A stretch of 64,000 nucleotides of DNA from assembly GCA_013368375.1 (NCBI GenBank), contig JAACJP010000015.1, forward strand, positions 822,262 through 886,261. Direction: 5' to 3'. The DNA is from Tricholomella constricta. Its lineage: Eukaryota > Basidiomycota > Agaricomycetes > Agaricales > Lyophyllaceae. Below are positions 1 through 13,047 of this stretch, in pieces. Both the position numbers and the translations under genes were made by a program. The notes beneath the pieces were generated by a model, which did not search any database, was not told the origin of the DNA, and worked only from the letters and a program-made list of their open reading frames with translations. How positions within the stretch are numbered: the first letter of the stretch is position 1; every line of letters starts with the position of its first letter.

Positions 1-56
1 CATGGTTAGTAACATGTCTGGATAGGTGGATGGACGATCGTACCGGAACGGTGCGA

Positions 57-1131
57 TCACTTGGCCGGAGCCTTCCCCTTCCCTTTGCCTTTCGAAGTGT
101 TCTTCTTCGAAGTGGCCGCCTTCTTCTTCTGGGCCGTCTTGGCGGTCCAGGCTTTCATCGGCTTGTTGGGGTCCGATCGGGCGGTCTTGGAAGATGAGGA
201 GCGATTCTTGCCATCCTTCTTGAAATTCGGGAGTTTCTAGAAGAGAATCAGATTCGTGTCGTCGAGAGAAACGATGACGACGAACCTTCTTGGGCGCCTC
301 TTGTTTCTTGCGCTCCGCCTCGAGATGCTTCTGAACCATCTTTTGGATGGATTCGGCTGTGATGTCGCCCATCTCGACGGTAGCGGTGTCCGCAAGGTCG
401 CGTTTCTTTGCGACCTTCGAGGCTTTCTGCCTCTCAATCTGCTCGACGATGGTGATGACACGTCGGGCAATGAGCGGGAGGTCTTTGAGGAGGTTCTTCC
501 AGACCTTCTCGACCTCGGGGTCGGACTCCCACCCAGCCAGTTCGATGTTACCGGCTGCAGTGGGTTCCCCCATGACCTCGTCGAACCTAGGTCGCATGTA
601 GCGACTCTTGACGTCGGCGAAGGCGGCGATGACGGAGGGGGAGAGCAGCTTGAAGAGCGGCTCGTTGTCCGTTGCCTCCTGCAGGAAACGGGCCTCGATG
701 CGCTTTGCCTCAAGGGCGAGATCGCGTACCGAGTCCTGGTACTTGCGGTTTGCCTCCACAATGTTGCGTGTAGCTTCCGCTGCACGCGCATCTCCTGCAA
801 AGTCCTTGGTGAATTGGACTTCCAGCGGTTTGACCCGCATGTGGGGAGGGACCTGCCCGGCGTCTTTCAACGCCTCCCACTTAGCGATAGTGGACCGGGT
901 CGCCGCCAGCCGAGAGACGGTGGCGGCGAGTGCCTTGAGGGGCTCCCGGAGGCAGTCTCGATAGTCCGCGGGGACAGCATCGATAACGTCGTTGACGCTG
1001 TTACATCCGATATAGACATAATAACGCGAGGCTTGCGCACTCTTGACGTCTTCCACAGGCTGCGTAACAGCCAGAGTGTGGGGAGAGAGGGCACGCTGGA
1101 AAGAAGCGTAGGCACCAGTAGACGATGACAT
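57..1131 (-). CDS. Hypothetical protein, 341 aa, two exons, Lys-rich tail
   Basis: The ATG is at 1131-1129 and the stop at 59-57. The first exon (286-1131) is open for 282 codons. A 49-nt intron (237-285, GTTCGT...TTCTAG) joins it to a 59-codon second exon; splicing there moves into a frame that ends in a basic Lys/Ser/Gly tail (KKDGKNRSSSSK, then KGKGKGKAPAK), which looks like a nuclear-localisation or nucleic-acid-contact tail. Without splicing the first frame stays open to the window edge but gives an unlikely acidic sequence, so the spliced model is preferred. The body is largely helical with several charged stretches, and no named domain is recognised. The 24 bases upstream of the ATG lead into a short TTAGGG-like run at 1161. 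Frame logic is good; function is unknown. Confidence 0.7.
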
Positions 1132-2441
1132 AGCGAAGGGGGGCAGCAGTTCGTTTCTATAGGGTTAGGGAGGAGGAACTCCGAGCGAAGCGAGGAGTGA
1201 CGATAGAAGGAAGAGTGTTGCTAAACAGACAACAGGGTAGTGGGGAATCCACTAGCCTACCTGTTTCGCTTTTATAGCTCTTCAGGTCTGCATTGCATAA
1301 TCGAATCCACTTCGAAGTCCGGACGACAGCTGTCGGACCGGGGTAGGTATCCACTTGAACTCCACGACACATGTCATGGACATGCATGTGGCTCCGATGT
1401 TTATCAGACCCGGGTGGGGTCCGGGTAACATCAGGTGGGTCGATTTTTGATCCGGTGATTGCGCTCCGGCCGCGCGGTCCGCGCGGTCCGGATATCACGT
1501 GACTTTTTAGATGACATACCGTGGCCGGTCACCTATTGCCCCGTGGGGTGCCTAGTCATTGGCGGAGCGGATAACGGGTCGTTATCCATTCAGATTTTGG
1601 ACCCGATTTTTCTCAGGATTGAAGCATGCAAATGGGGTCGGTCCAACAGTAAAATATATACTTTTACATGTCCTCTATCGCACGCAGCAATCGGTTTGAC
1701 GACATATGTACTCTCGGGGATGCTATGGAGCACCGAAAAGAGGGGCAAAAGCGTGGGAAAGTACACTATTGAGTGTCTTCAACGCTTCCACATCCGAGAT
1801 CATGGTATCGGAGGACGTTTTAATATACACTCGATGGAGGTCGCACTTATTTTTACGAAAATCGGTGAAGAATTGAGTGAGCTATGGACAATTTTGTGTG
1901 GGGGGTTCGGGCGGGTGGCTGATGTGGCTGTGCTAAATCTCCGCTCGGGCGGTTTTCAATTTCTAAAATATTTACTACAGCTGCGTGCGCCACAAAAATT
2001 TTTGCGTGCGCTCCGCAATTGGGTTCTGCCATCGTCCTGAATTTTCTGAAGGTGACGCGGCTGAACTGTTGAAACGCGTCAGGGATCTTTGTGACCTGGC
2101 GCGGGGCGCGCGAAGCGCGCCTCGGCAATTGCCGGTCAGCGCCTCCTGCCATTCTGCCTTCCTGGTCGTCGTCCTCCTCAGCGCCAGGGTCTACCCGCCG
2201 TCGTCCATTTCTTCCAGCCGTCAATATTCTCGCTTAACCCGACTCCTAAGCCTCTTCCTGGTGCCCTAGTACTTAGTCCACTGTTAATATCTCCAAGAAC
2301 TCGGCTTCTAGCACCCTCAGTCTCTCCTTCGTTTCTGCTCAGCCATCATAGGGCTCGCTTCTTGCTCTCAGAAAGTTGCCTTCAAATAGGAGTTTCGACT
2401 ATACAGATCCCAAAGACCTGTTGCCCCGACCTCTGGTATCA
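1132..2441. other. Intergenic, no gene recognised
   Basis: This 1.3-kb stretch holds the 5' flank of the minus-strand gene and GC-rich short repeats (a doubled GCGCGGTCC near 1472-1490, and an inverted GCGCGGGGCGCGCGAAGCGCGC-like stretch near 2099-2121). Its open frames are short and have neither convincing splice structure nor recognisable motifs. Confidence 0.5.
1161..1170 (+). repeat. Telomere-like repeat (AGGGTTAGGG)
   Basis: Nearly two units of TTAGGG, 30 bases upstream of the start codon of the 57-1131 gene. It is one of six such runs in the window. Confidence 0.5.
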
Positions 2442-3950
2442 ATGTCGAGCGTTCAATGTGATATGAATGCTGTTGGGCCGGAAGAGGGGATAGAGCAGGA
2501 ATTATTTGGTGTCTCTCAAGGTGCGTAGTGTAGAACTCTTGCATATTGGACTGTTTCTAATTGTATCTTTTCAGGAGAATCATCAATGTCTGCTTTGGGA
2601 CGCAGTTCGAGGACGAACGCTATCACCACCACTGCCGACTCCACTCCTCCACACATGCCAGATCTGGTCAGTCGACACATCAATCATAATCAACGAGAAT
2701 TTCCTGGTATGTTCTGCTCTTGTTCTATCGATCCCATGCACCGCCTGCCTGGGCGCAGACTGGAGAGGGTGTTCAAGGCAGCAGTATATGTAGTCGAGGT
2801 AAGGATACGCTGTCCAATGCAAACCCTCTCGCTCACTGCTCCCCTTCCCATCCACAGCTTCACTACGCTGTCCTAAACACCTCAAACACTGCCCGGCCTG
2901 CACCCGAGACAGCCATCGACTGGCATCGACACCAACTCTACCTCTGCCGGTCCCCGTTTGCCGCCCCTGCGCCCGTGTCCACCGCCATCACGACTGCGCC
3001 CGCCACCACGACATCCAAGCCCTTACCTCTTGCACCAGTATCCCTCGCCCGCAGGAGGTGCATGTCGGTGCTGTGGGGTTGCGACTGCGACACCCCCAGC
3101 TGGCGAATTTGGGCATCGAATGGCAGGGAGAGTGCTTCGGCGGAGTCAGGCAGCGCTGATGGAGGGTTGGTGCGGTGTGCAAGGTGAGGGTAATGGCAGA
3201 CAGGGATGAAGTAAAGACGACGGCCAGCGCTTGGGATGGGTATGAGCATGAGGGTTGGTGTTGGGGATTGGGGACGAGCAGTTCGACGTGGCGACGGCAG
3301 GCAGGGGGAATGCTAGGACGACAGATGACAACAGCACCACTCATACTGGCGCCCACGGTCGTGCCGACACGGTGGTACCGCCCCCACCACCAGGATCAGC
3401 CAGCGCCGGCAACTCCACCACCACCATCGCAACTACAGGTCTTCGCGCAGGAGAACAGTTGTGCGTCGCCATTTACCTCGCCATCCTTCTTCTGCTCGTT
3501 ATCTCGCCACTGTGGGTCTAGCATGCATGCTGACGGTCTGCTTCAGTTAGCACCCACAAGAACCTCGCCGTCGCCCTATCGCAAAATTTCGTGTCTTCCA
3601 GGAACCACTGTGCCTCGGAGGCTGAGATGCTTTTGCAGTGGTGAGCGTTCGGCGCCCTCACTGAGGGTGCCATGCACGTGACCCTCAAACTGACGTTGAT
3701 TACACGGGTCGCCACCTTTTCAGCCAACTCCTCAAATGTCTATCAAGCGCAAGGTAAGCGTTACAGTTCTCAAGTTATTTTCGCGGCGATGTCGGTGCAA
3801 CCGTAGCGCGCAGGCCGAGCAAGCGCCAGCAGGACGAGGCCCCCCGCATCATCTCTCCATGGACGCATGCGAGCACGATACGTGCACCAGCACCCTTTGC
3901 AGAACGAGGTGCAGCACGCGCAAGGGGAAGACGGAGGTGTAACGATCCCT
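2442..3950 (+). pseudogene. Possible degraded multi-exon gene, unidentified
   Basis: An ATG at 2442 starts a short frame that can be spliced through a GT-AG intron at about 2521-2574 into a Ser/Thr-rich segment. Further GTAAG/GTATG donors with CAG or TAG acceptors follow, up to about 3800. The phases of consecutive exons do not agree across the second and third junctions, and stop codons break the later segments, so it is read as a decayed gene or chance structure. No family is recognised. Confidence 0.2.
3653..3671. repeat. Dispersed near-palindrome (CCCTCACTGAGGG)
   Basis: An isolated copy of the palindromic core that is abundant in the 10-20.5 kb array, here flanked by unrelated DNA and followed by GCCATGCACGTGACCCTC. 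Confidence 0.6.
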
Positions 3951-4362
3951 GGCGCACCGGCATCCGAACCTGTCGTCGTCGAGTGTCTCGCGGCTTATGA
4001 CGCACACGGCGGGTATAGAAGGGGCAGAACGCTGGATTACATTCGATGCACACAGTATCTATGTATCATAGGCGTACTACTGACGATGTGTTGTTATAAA
4101 TCACAAGCACCCCACGATCGCAATGCAGAAGTTTTTGGGGCGCGTTATCGTTTATCTTAGGCCCCTCTCCATTGCTTTATGGCATCAAATGAAAGTAAGG
4201 AAAGAAAACGGCGCCAATGGAAGTAAATATCGTACGGCAAAAAAGGAGGAATGTAATCACACAAATCTAAAAACCTCTACAGATGAACCATGTCCAAACT
4301 TGGGTGCATACGCAGACCACAGCTAGTATCGCTCCCATGCCACGCACTCACAAGCCCACGCA
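3951..4362. other. Intergenic, nothing recognised
   Basis: Mixed-composition DNA without a supported reading frame. Confidence 0.4.
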
Positions 4363-4820
4363 CTACGTCACAAAGCCCGGGTGACGTTGAATATAAGCGT
4401 GGCGGCTGTGTGTCTGGTAGATGACGCGGTGCTTAGCATCAGTCCGACAAGGGGCTGTAAAGCGCACCTTTGAACCCCGTATGCTAAAATGTACTTGCTC
4501 TTCGGTTGAAAGAATGGGTACCATGCGCCCGGTGTGCAGGAGCGGTGACGCGAGTTCGATGACTGCGTGAAGAGGCATTCGTCAGTTGGACGATAACCAA
4601 GTTCGCATTGAGCTCACCCTGCGTGCTCTGGGGCGGTATCGGATGAAATTGCTAAACGTGCAAAGAGATATAAGACGACCCGACAGTGCTCGTAAACGAT
4701 GGAGTAAAGATAACATTGATACTGCTTACCTTGCGCGCTGAGGTCTTGGAGGCGCTCGCGGCGTCGTTGATTTTGAGTGGTGGGGATGCAGACAGCGGCT
4801 TGAAGGCGTGACATCGTCAT
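4363..4820 (-). CDS. Possible 96-aa two-exon ORF, unidentified
   Basis: An ATG at 4820 opens a 91-nt exon ending in a GTAAGC donor (exon 4730-4820). A CAG acceptor at 4563-4564 joins in phase to a 200-nt exon ending in a stop at 4363, for 97 codons in all. The intron would be 167 nt, much longer than others in this window, and the product is Arg-rich at its N-terminus with no recognised motif. It may be a remnant of a longer gene. Confidence 0.25.
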
Positions 4821-4890
4821 GCTCTCGAAGGTGACGGGAGTGCTGCAAGCTTTTGGAAGGGACGAGCTGCGCCTATGTGAAATATAAGCT

Positions 4891-4901
4891 TTAGGGTTAG
4901 G
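4891..4901 (+). repeat. Telomere-like repeat (TTAGGGTTAGG)
   Basis: Almost two TTAGGG units in intergenic DNA, 70 bases upstream of the possible minus-strand ORF that starts at 4820. Confidence 0.5.
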
Positions 4902-5670
4902 CGTCCACAGGCGCAGCCGCGCTCGTCCTTAGCTGTCTGTTGCCCCTGCAATTCGAGTGCAAAGTTCGACGGCAGGATCTCACGGGACAAGATTTTGGAG
5001 CCGGAATTGGTGCTGGTGCTGGCGCCGGGCTGGTGGAGACGGTGCAGGGGCTGTCTGACCGGATTGTGCAGATCATGCCTGTGCTTGTGCAGTTGAGGTT
5101 GGAGGGGAAGGAGGAGGGCGGGGCTGCCTTGGAAAACTTACTTATGGCTTTGGTCAAGTCACCGCGTGCTCGGCTCGACCTCTTCCTGTTCGACTTTCCC
5201 CAGCTCGGACCAGTTGAGGCAGGCAGGCGCTGAACGCTGAAGGTTAGGAAGACGGTGCTGGCGTTTGAGAGACTGTGGATCGGCGTCGTTGTCATTGCTC
5301 ATCCGAATCGCTGTCGTCTGCAACAGTATTATTAGTCCAGGTCTACCGAGGTGCTCCATGAGTATCCTTAGCTATTACGTAGCGGACGTAGATGATCATA
5401 TAGTAAACATAGTAAATGTAGTGTGTACTCGATAGACGGCGCAAAGACTGACCTTGCGCACGTTAGATGGCACGAGAAGCTGAGGGCAAAATTACAGCGA
5501 CAGAGGATGTCAAGGTCGAATTGACATTTACCTTGAGTGTTCAACGGTTAACGTTCAACGTTCAATATTGTGTGAGAACATACCGACGATCATCGATCAT
5601 CAATTAATATTCCACCTGCTTGCTTAGTCATTCAATTGTGTATCGGCGCCATCATCATTTGTTTGTGCCG

Positions 5671-5687
5671 CACCCTCAGTGAGGGTG
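5671..5687. repeat. Dispersed palindrome CACCCTCAGTGAGGGTG
   Basis: A 17-bp inverted repeat with one central base, extended on the right by CCG, identical in core to the repeat-field palindrome but with G at the centre. Confidence 0.65.
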
Positions 5688-6451
5688 CCGTTTCAATCTT
5701 TGTAGCAGCAGGTCGGCATCTTTTAACGCGTGCTGTGTGTATCCCCGGCGCACTTTCATCGTCATTCGTCTGCTGACCTCTGTCTATGCGTTTTTACAGG
5801 TACCAAATCTCCTAAGTTTCATCTCCACTGCATTAGACGTATCTCGGCACACTCCCAGCTCGTGCAAGCCCTTCGTTCTTCAAGCTTCAAGCTTCAAGCT
5901 TCAAGACCTCTGGCTTCTGTCGTCACAAGTCGATGCCTTGTCCTTCGTGAAAGCCGCCGTGTACGTCCTCCTCATATGCCCTTCCTTTTCACTCTATCTA
6001 CCTTACGTCCAGCTCCGGAGAACGCAACATGGCCTCGACCTCCCCAACTCCACGGCCCAGTCCCAGGCGCGAAGTCCACGCAGATGTATGAGAGAGTCAA
6101 AGGGCAACTCGTGCCTTCTCCCTCCACCTTGCCATGCTCAACAGCATCCGCTTTGACTGCACGTTTCCATCTTCCGCCAGTTCGTCTTCAACGACGCCGT
6201 GTCGCCTGCCTCATTCTTGTCCTTAGTGACCGTGAGCAGGAGTATGTTCTCTGGGGAGCACGGTTGGGCGAGGGTGCGGGTGCGAGGTGGGGAATGTCAT
6301 ACAGGATGGGTTCTATAAGCTCGCTTAGGCAGACTTAAAGGCACCGATTGGCATTGCGTCGATTGACCAGTTCGGTGCAGAGGAGTGAGCCCCTTCTCAT
6401 TTCCTCTTCCTCTCGTCTTCTCACTGTCCTTCTTGCGGTCGTGATCAATAG

Positions 6452-7437
6452 GTCACCAAGGCGGCGACCTCGACTCTTCAAGCCGGTTTACCTCTCTCAA
6501 ATCTTTCGTCCAAAGGCTGCAGCTGCCGCTGGCACTATCTACGTGCTATGTGCAGGATAGGCTGGATGAGGTGAACGATACAATGGAGCAGGAGCGCGCA
6601 GCTCGAGACCAGTACGCTTCTATACGCTGTGGACGAGCAGCTGGGATTGACACGGCCTGAAGCGACGATTACAGCAGACGCATCATGACGTGTCGTACAC
6701 GGTCCATGCTCTTGCGGAGACCGTAGAGATGGATGTCGACGTACTTTGATGCTGGAGCTGCAGAACACATTCAATGCCCGCCACGTGAATCGTCTGCGCA
6801 CACCATTCAGCCTGTCATCGAGCATCGATGTCGTCCACAAACACGACAAGCGGTCCTACGCTGGCTCAGGCATCATGTCCATTGCGTCCACCTCCAACAC
6901 GCCTGCTGTGTCCAGCTCAACCGGGCTGCAAAGCTGTAGGAACCCGCCTCATCCACAAGCATGGTTCACAACGACGAAGCCTCGTCTATTGTGGTGCGTT
7001 CTACTCTGAACCCATCTCGTCCGTTTCCGTTATCTTACATAAAAGCTAGTCCGATGGCGTCATGAGCGCCTCTATCACCTCCGACCCCAGCATCGCAAGA
7101 ACGGACACCGATCTCTGAAAAGAAATAAAGATCTTAAGTCCGTTTTCCTTTCCCATTCTCTCGACCCACATAACTGAACCTCTATCTCCATAAGCGTTCG
7201 CCCGTACCCTCCCAACCCTGTACGCCACGACCCTCCTGTCCCTCCTTACCTCCCTTCAGGTCACCCTCCTCGCACGCTCAAAATAAATCCACGCTGTCCT
7301 CCAGCCCGAGCCTGATGAGCGCATGCACCTCGACGCAAAGTTCTCCCTCCCTAACATCCTCCTCTCCTCCGCATCCGGGCGCGGGCTGGGTTACATGCTC
7401 ACAGGCGACGCGGCCGCGCTGCTCGCTAAGGACTAGG
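6452..7437 (+). pseudogene. PEX3: PEX3 (peroxin-3) pseudogene
   Basis: Translated fragments follow the order of fungal peroxin-3, the peroxisomal membrane protein that docks PEX19. First comes a possible N-terminal segment with Ser/Phe-rich residues and the coil RLDEVNDTMEQERAARDQ (about 6545-6600). Then comes DVSYTVHALAETVEMDV (about 6685-6735), then a Ser-rich stretch containing SLSSSIDVVHKHDKRS. After a gap follow LPTLYATTLLSLLTSLQV and LARSK-stop-IHAVLQ (about 7210-7300), and a last piece LGYMLTGDAAALL ending at 7437. Frames change several times, and in-frame stops occur after the coil and inside the membrane-proximal block. It is a dead copy. The match is from family knowledge of PEX3 architecture, not from a search; an unrelated coiled-coil gene is the alternative. 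Confidence 0.6.
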
Positions 7438-7778
7438 ACGAGGACGAGGCGAGGGCGCGGAGCAAAGTTTTAGCAAGGATTTGGAAGTAAGGGAAGGAGG
7501 GGCGGAAGGAAGAGGGTCAGAAGAGGAGGGGGGCTTTGGGTCGCTGGTGGGCGCGAATCGTCGGAAGGGGCTTTGGACGCGGGAGAGGGTGGTGGAATCT
7601 GGAGGGACGGGTTGGGTCCAGTTTGTTAATGTTCTGGATATGGGGGTGGAGAAGATGGGGATGGTGAATGGATCTCGAGGAGACGGTGGATGAGATGAGG
7701 ACGAGCATGGGGTTGAGTTTGGATGTGGACGGATGAAGAGGCGATACGGCACCGTCAATCACCATATCCCTTGAGGAC

Positions 7779-7794
7779 GCCCTCACCGAGGGTG
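7779..7794. repeat. Dispersed near-palindrome (GCCCTCACCGAGGGTG)
   Basis: A third isolated copy of the palindrome, about 340 bases downstream of the PEX3 remnant. The isolated copies are spaced 2,018 and 2,108 bases apart. Confidence 0.55.
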
Positions 7795-7949
7795 CTGCCT
7801 CGCTTCGACTGGCAGACATACAGGGAGGCAATGGAGAAGCGTGGCGAAGGACACATTCAATTGGCTGGAATCGTCTGAGGCCTTTGCTTGGGTACCAGTA
7901 AGTAGGAAATAAAATTGTACACTAATTTGACCATTCATCTCTTTCGACT

Positions 7950-8680
7950 TCAAACATCTCTTTTCACTGAGGAGGCCGGCATCGCGTTAAGCAAACTTCT
8001 GCTGTCTCCCCTGTATAGCTTGGGCCCTGGGGTGGTGGATAAGACTGCTTGGCGGCGACCTATGCTTTCCTGTCAGCTCCGACGGTCGGAAGGCGTCGAT
8101 CGGGGTTACGACGCGTACCTGCATCCGCGATCTCCTGTTCTGTCCACACAGCCGGCGTCAACGTGAACGAATCCGCAGTACCGAAATTCGAGGTCTCTCT
8201 CGCGCGCGGGGTGTAGTCAGCGTAGCTGCTGGGGTCAATCCATGTCGGTTCTTGCGTCGTCTGAATTCTGTCGGTGGTCGTGGCTGCTTTGATGGCCGTG
8301 CTGGTTTGCGTTGCAACACGGCGATTGATTTCCGAGGGGATTCGGATGACGAGGCGTTTGTCCTGCAGGTGGGAGGACAGAGTCATTGCGCTACGTTTGG
8401 GGAATCAGAACTGGACGGGACGTACTTCATTCCGACTGTGCATCTCCGACGATTTCGACACGCGCTTATCGACCTTCCCTGCTTCCTTCTGACGCTTTGA
8501 GCCTACCCTCGCGTTGGGCTGTACAAGGCAGAGAGCACGATCAAAAAAAGGACGCGACAAGCGCGTCACACTTACCTCTTCCCCTTTCTCTACCACATTT
8601 TTGTACTTCCTCTTTTCCTGCGTCTTTGGCATCGAAGCTGCGGTTGGTGTGGTGGTCGTGGTCGCGTTGGAAGTAGACAT
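7950..8680 (-). CDS. Hypothetical small protein, copy 1 (splice donor mutated)
   Basis: This is the first copy of a four-exon gene that recurs at 60782-61516. Exon 1 starts at ATG 8680 with a Thr-rich leader (MSTSNATTTTTPTAAS). Exon 2 is Lys/Arg-rich and ends in RNE. Exon 3 starts DKRLVIRIPSEINRR and contains WIDPSSYADY and VWTEQEIADA. The third donor, GTAAGC in copy 2, reads GAAAGC here, so the last intron cannot be spliced as in copy 2 and the C-terminus will differ or fail. Length would otherwise be about 183 residues. No known domain is recognised; the basic segment followed by LVIRIPSE suggests a nuclear or nucleic-acid-binding protein, which is only inference. Confidence 0.55.
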
Positions 8681-9090
8681 GGATGGATGTGTTCGGTGCT
8701 CGTGTGACGAGTGACAAGAGAAGACGATGCAATTGCGTTGGGCGTTAGAGCGTGGCGTGCTCGGAGGTCATTTTCGTTTGGCTTCCCGCGCGTTTTCTGC
8801 GCCTTTCACTCAGTACCTGCCGCATAAATGGTGTTCGAGTTCATCAAGGCATTGGAAGGCGCTGATCCATTCAGCTGCAAGGAATGGACGGCTTGAGATC
8901 GATCATACACCTTGGGCCTTTGGTGGCGCGAACGTATCACTGTCATGACCGTACTCTATCTACTGCTCAGAACTCGAAATCGATGCAAAGGGCGCGACAG
9001 GGACTTGCAATGGACACACAGGCACGTCTGGCAACACTGACTGCACGTCCAGGCGACGGGTCGTCGCTGGTACTCGTGGGGCGGGGCCGC
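7950..9090. repeat. Segmental duplicate, copy 1 (partner 60780-61907)
   Basis: Gene plus upstream flank are duplicated in the same orientation about 52.8 kb away. Homology begins near 7958 (CACTGAGGAGGCCGGCATCG) and fades near 9090. Copy 1 contains about 26 bases near 8760-8785 that copy 2 lacks. Confidence 0.85.
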
Positions 9091-10012
9091 TGGGTCGTGA
9101 GCACGCGTTGTGGGGCGCTTAAAAATAGGTACTGTCTTCCAGGATTCCAGGTGCGTAGTTTGACCTTGTGAACACGATTCCAGACATTGACAAGTGCTAC
9201 AAATGAAAGTACAGACCCATGCACATGGCAGGGACACGAGAGGAGTGGTCTCAGGAAATGTTTGGGCATAGGAAGGTGTGTGGGCATCTGCAATGGCGTA
9301 GACGCGCCTCCCACTACGCTCTAACAGAACTTGTAAACGAAGCAAAAGACGCGATGGGGACGCGTCCTAAGCACACAGGCACGTCTGGGCGACGTTGGGC
9401 GCTCAAGGTGAGTTTGACTAACTGCATGTACACGATTGAAACATTGACACTTAACAGAGTCGAGAAACGAACATCTAAGCGAGACCGAATTGCACGAAGC
9501 GTCATACAGCGCACGACGCGGTGGAAACAAGAGTGCGGGCTGTATCCAAGATCATGCAAAAACACAGGTGGGTATGTGCATATCTTCGGCCGCGTGTACA
9601 CGTCTCTGCCAACGTTGTCTTTGCCACATACAGAACTGTAAATGTAGCAACCGGTGGAGATGTGACCCCAAGAGCATTCTCATTCTGCCTCAACGACGCT
9701 GTGTACCAGTGCAACATGCTCGATGAGTTCAATTTCGTCTAGCGGTTAATCTTTCTAACTAGTTTGTGATCTACTTTATCAGTTGAGGTATCGGTGTACC
9801 TACAGCGACATGTACACGTTTCTGACGATGCTCTACCCCACACACAGATCGTCAATGGAGCACAAGGCGCGAATCTGAGGCGCGGTGGGTGTTCATTCTC
9901 CCGTTGGCGATTGTGTACCAATGCGAATCGCTAGGTAAGTCCAATCTCGTTTGAACATCCATGCAATGGTGTGCAGTAACACTGTAAGTACACAACTCAT
10001 GTGCCGCGCCAC
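9091..10012. other. No gene recognised
   Basis: Several sequences resemble introns (GTGAGT...AACAG near 9410-9458; GTGGGT...ACAG further on), and short TGTACACG motifs recur, but exons between them do not give a coherent protein. It could be a heavily eroded gene. Confidence 0.3.
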
Positions 10013-10370
10013 CCCCCCCCCCCCTAATGAACTCTTGTACGCGACGATGGGACTACTGTTACTATTGTCTTGGTAGTATTAATGGATGGATTTATGAAGT
10101 CGGCATAAGTTGGGATTATTTGAGGCAATCTGGGACTTCGGGACTTCGGCATGTGACACCCTCACTGAGGGTGCCGCGGTCCCCTCACCTTTTGCATTCT
10201 TCAATTCGTTTCAGTTACTTGAGGGTGCCGCGCTTCCCTCACCTTTATTTATTAGTCCGTGGTACCCACTGCATGGTTGTCTGATTGTTATTTCGCGCGA
10301 TCTGGGGTTTCGGGACATTGGCTTGACACCGAAGGCCCGTCTCTGAGGGGGGTGCCGCGCCCCCCCCCCA

Positions 10371-10566
10371 ATGAATCGATTGGTTGTCTCTGGTATCTTC
10401 AGAAGATCCCGGTACGCGTCAATCCTCGACAAAGGACCTTGAAGAGCTTATTCAAGACATATCTCGACGTTGTGCACGTCAAACTCGGCGGAATGAGGGC
10501 CTTGTCAAAGTTGTGGGGAGAGGGATAAGAGGACGACCCGGAGGATTGAAGGTTAACGGTTAAGTT
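10371..10566 (+). pseudogene. MCM4: MCM4 fragment: OB-domain piece joined to C-terminal tail
   Basis: It begins at an ATG right after a poly-C tract and reads NRLVVSGIF, then after a small indel PVRVNPRQRTLKSLFKTYL, a conserved stretch of the MCM4 N-terminal OB/zinc region. It then jumps directly, out of frame, to the end of MCM4 (native VKVVGERDK... tail) and its stop and 3' flank. The roughly 500 residues between are missing. Confidence 0.75.
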
Positions 10567-11503
10567 TCCCATTGCTCTAGATCGCTTATTCATTGTCTGC
10601 TCGTTGTGTATGGTGCTTCATGTATCAGTCTTCCTATTGTACGCGACGATGGGACTACTGCTACTGGCGTCTTGGTAGTATTAATGGATGGATTTATAAA
10701 GTCGGCATAAGTTGGCATTATTTGTCCCCATCTGGGGCTTCGGGATTTCGGCCTGTGACACCCTCACTGAGGGTGCCGCGGTCCCCTCACCTTTTGCATT
10801 CTCCAATTCGTTTGAATTACTTGAGGGTGCCGCGCTTCCCTCAGCGTTATTTATTAGTCCGTGGTACCCACTGCATGGTTGTCTGATTGTTATTTCGCGC
10901 GATCTGGGGTTTCGGGACATTGGCTTGACACCGAGGGCCCGTCGCTGAGGGGGGTGCCGCGCCCCCCCAATGAATCGATTGGTTGTCTCTGGTATCTTCA
11001 GAAGCATCCCGGTACGCGTCAATCCTCGACAAAGGACCTTGAACAGCGCATTCAAGACATATCTCGACGTTGTGCACGTCAAACTCGGCGGTGGGGCTAC
11101 CCTCGGCTTCGATCTAAGCACGAGACCGGCTGGCGGGGATCGCCTACCGGACGCGGGCGATGGTGCGGAGGAAGACGATGGCAGTGGCGTGGAAGGACAA
11201 AGGACACGTAGAGCGGAGGTTTAGGCGAAGCTCTTCGAGCTCAGCAGGAGGCCTGGGATATACGAACTTCTTGCCCGGTCACTCGCGCCTTCAATTTGGG
11301 AAACGGACGACGTAAAGAAGGGTATCCTTCTACAATTGTTCGGCGGAACGAACAAGAGTATTGCCCGTGGCGGAGGCGGCGGTGGACCGAGGTATCGAGG
11401 CGATATCAACGTCTTGCTCGTCGGTGATCCTGGAACCAGTAAATCTCAGATCCTGCAGGTAGCCACCCTTGATTTCATCTTCTCCTGGATGTGTGCTCCG
11501 ACG

Positions 11504-12910
<1,407 letters not shown>

Positions 12911-13047
12911 TTTTTGTCTTTCGATGTTTTGTTTGAAACGTACCCCTCCAGCCTCTGCAAGAGCTCTCAGCGTATATCGATTACGCGCGATCCAAGATCC
13001 AGCCCGTCATTACCGAGGCTGCGGGCACAGAGCTCGTTAGCTCCTAC

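Larger units (their letters stand above)
4821..6451. other. Unrecognised, repeat-containing stretch
   Basis: It holds short open frames on both strands. One on the plus strand, 4940-5233, begins with a Gly/Ala run. There is also a heptamer microsatellite (TTCAAGC, about four units near 5880-5905) and the isolated palindrome at 5671. Short peptides near 6150-6360 could be eroded exons, but no family is recognisable and stop codons are frequent. Confidence 0.35.

Noticed and set aside
256..1128. A 290-codon plus-strand open frame opposite the first gene
   Set aside because: The opposite strand has a better model: a true start, a phase-perfect intron and a biased, plausible protein. The plus frame is its shadow.
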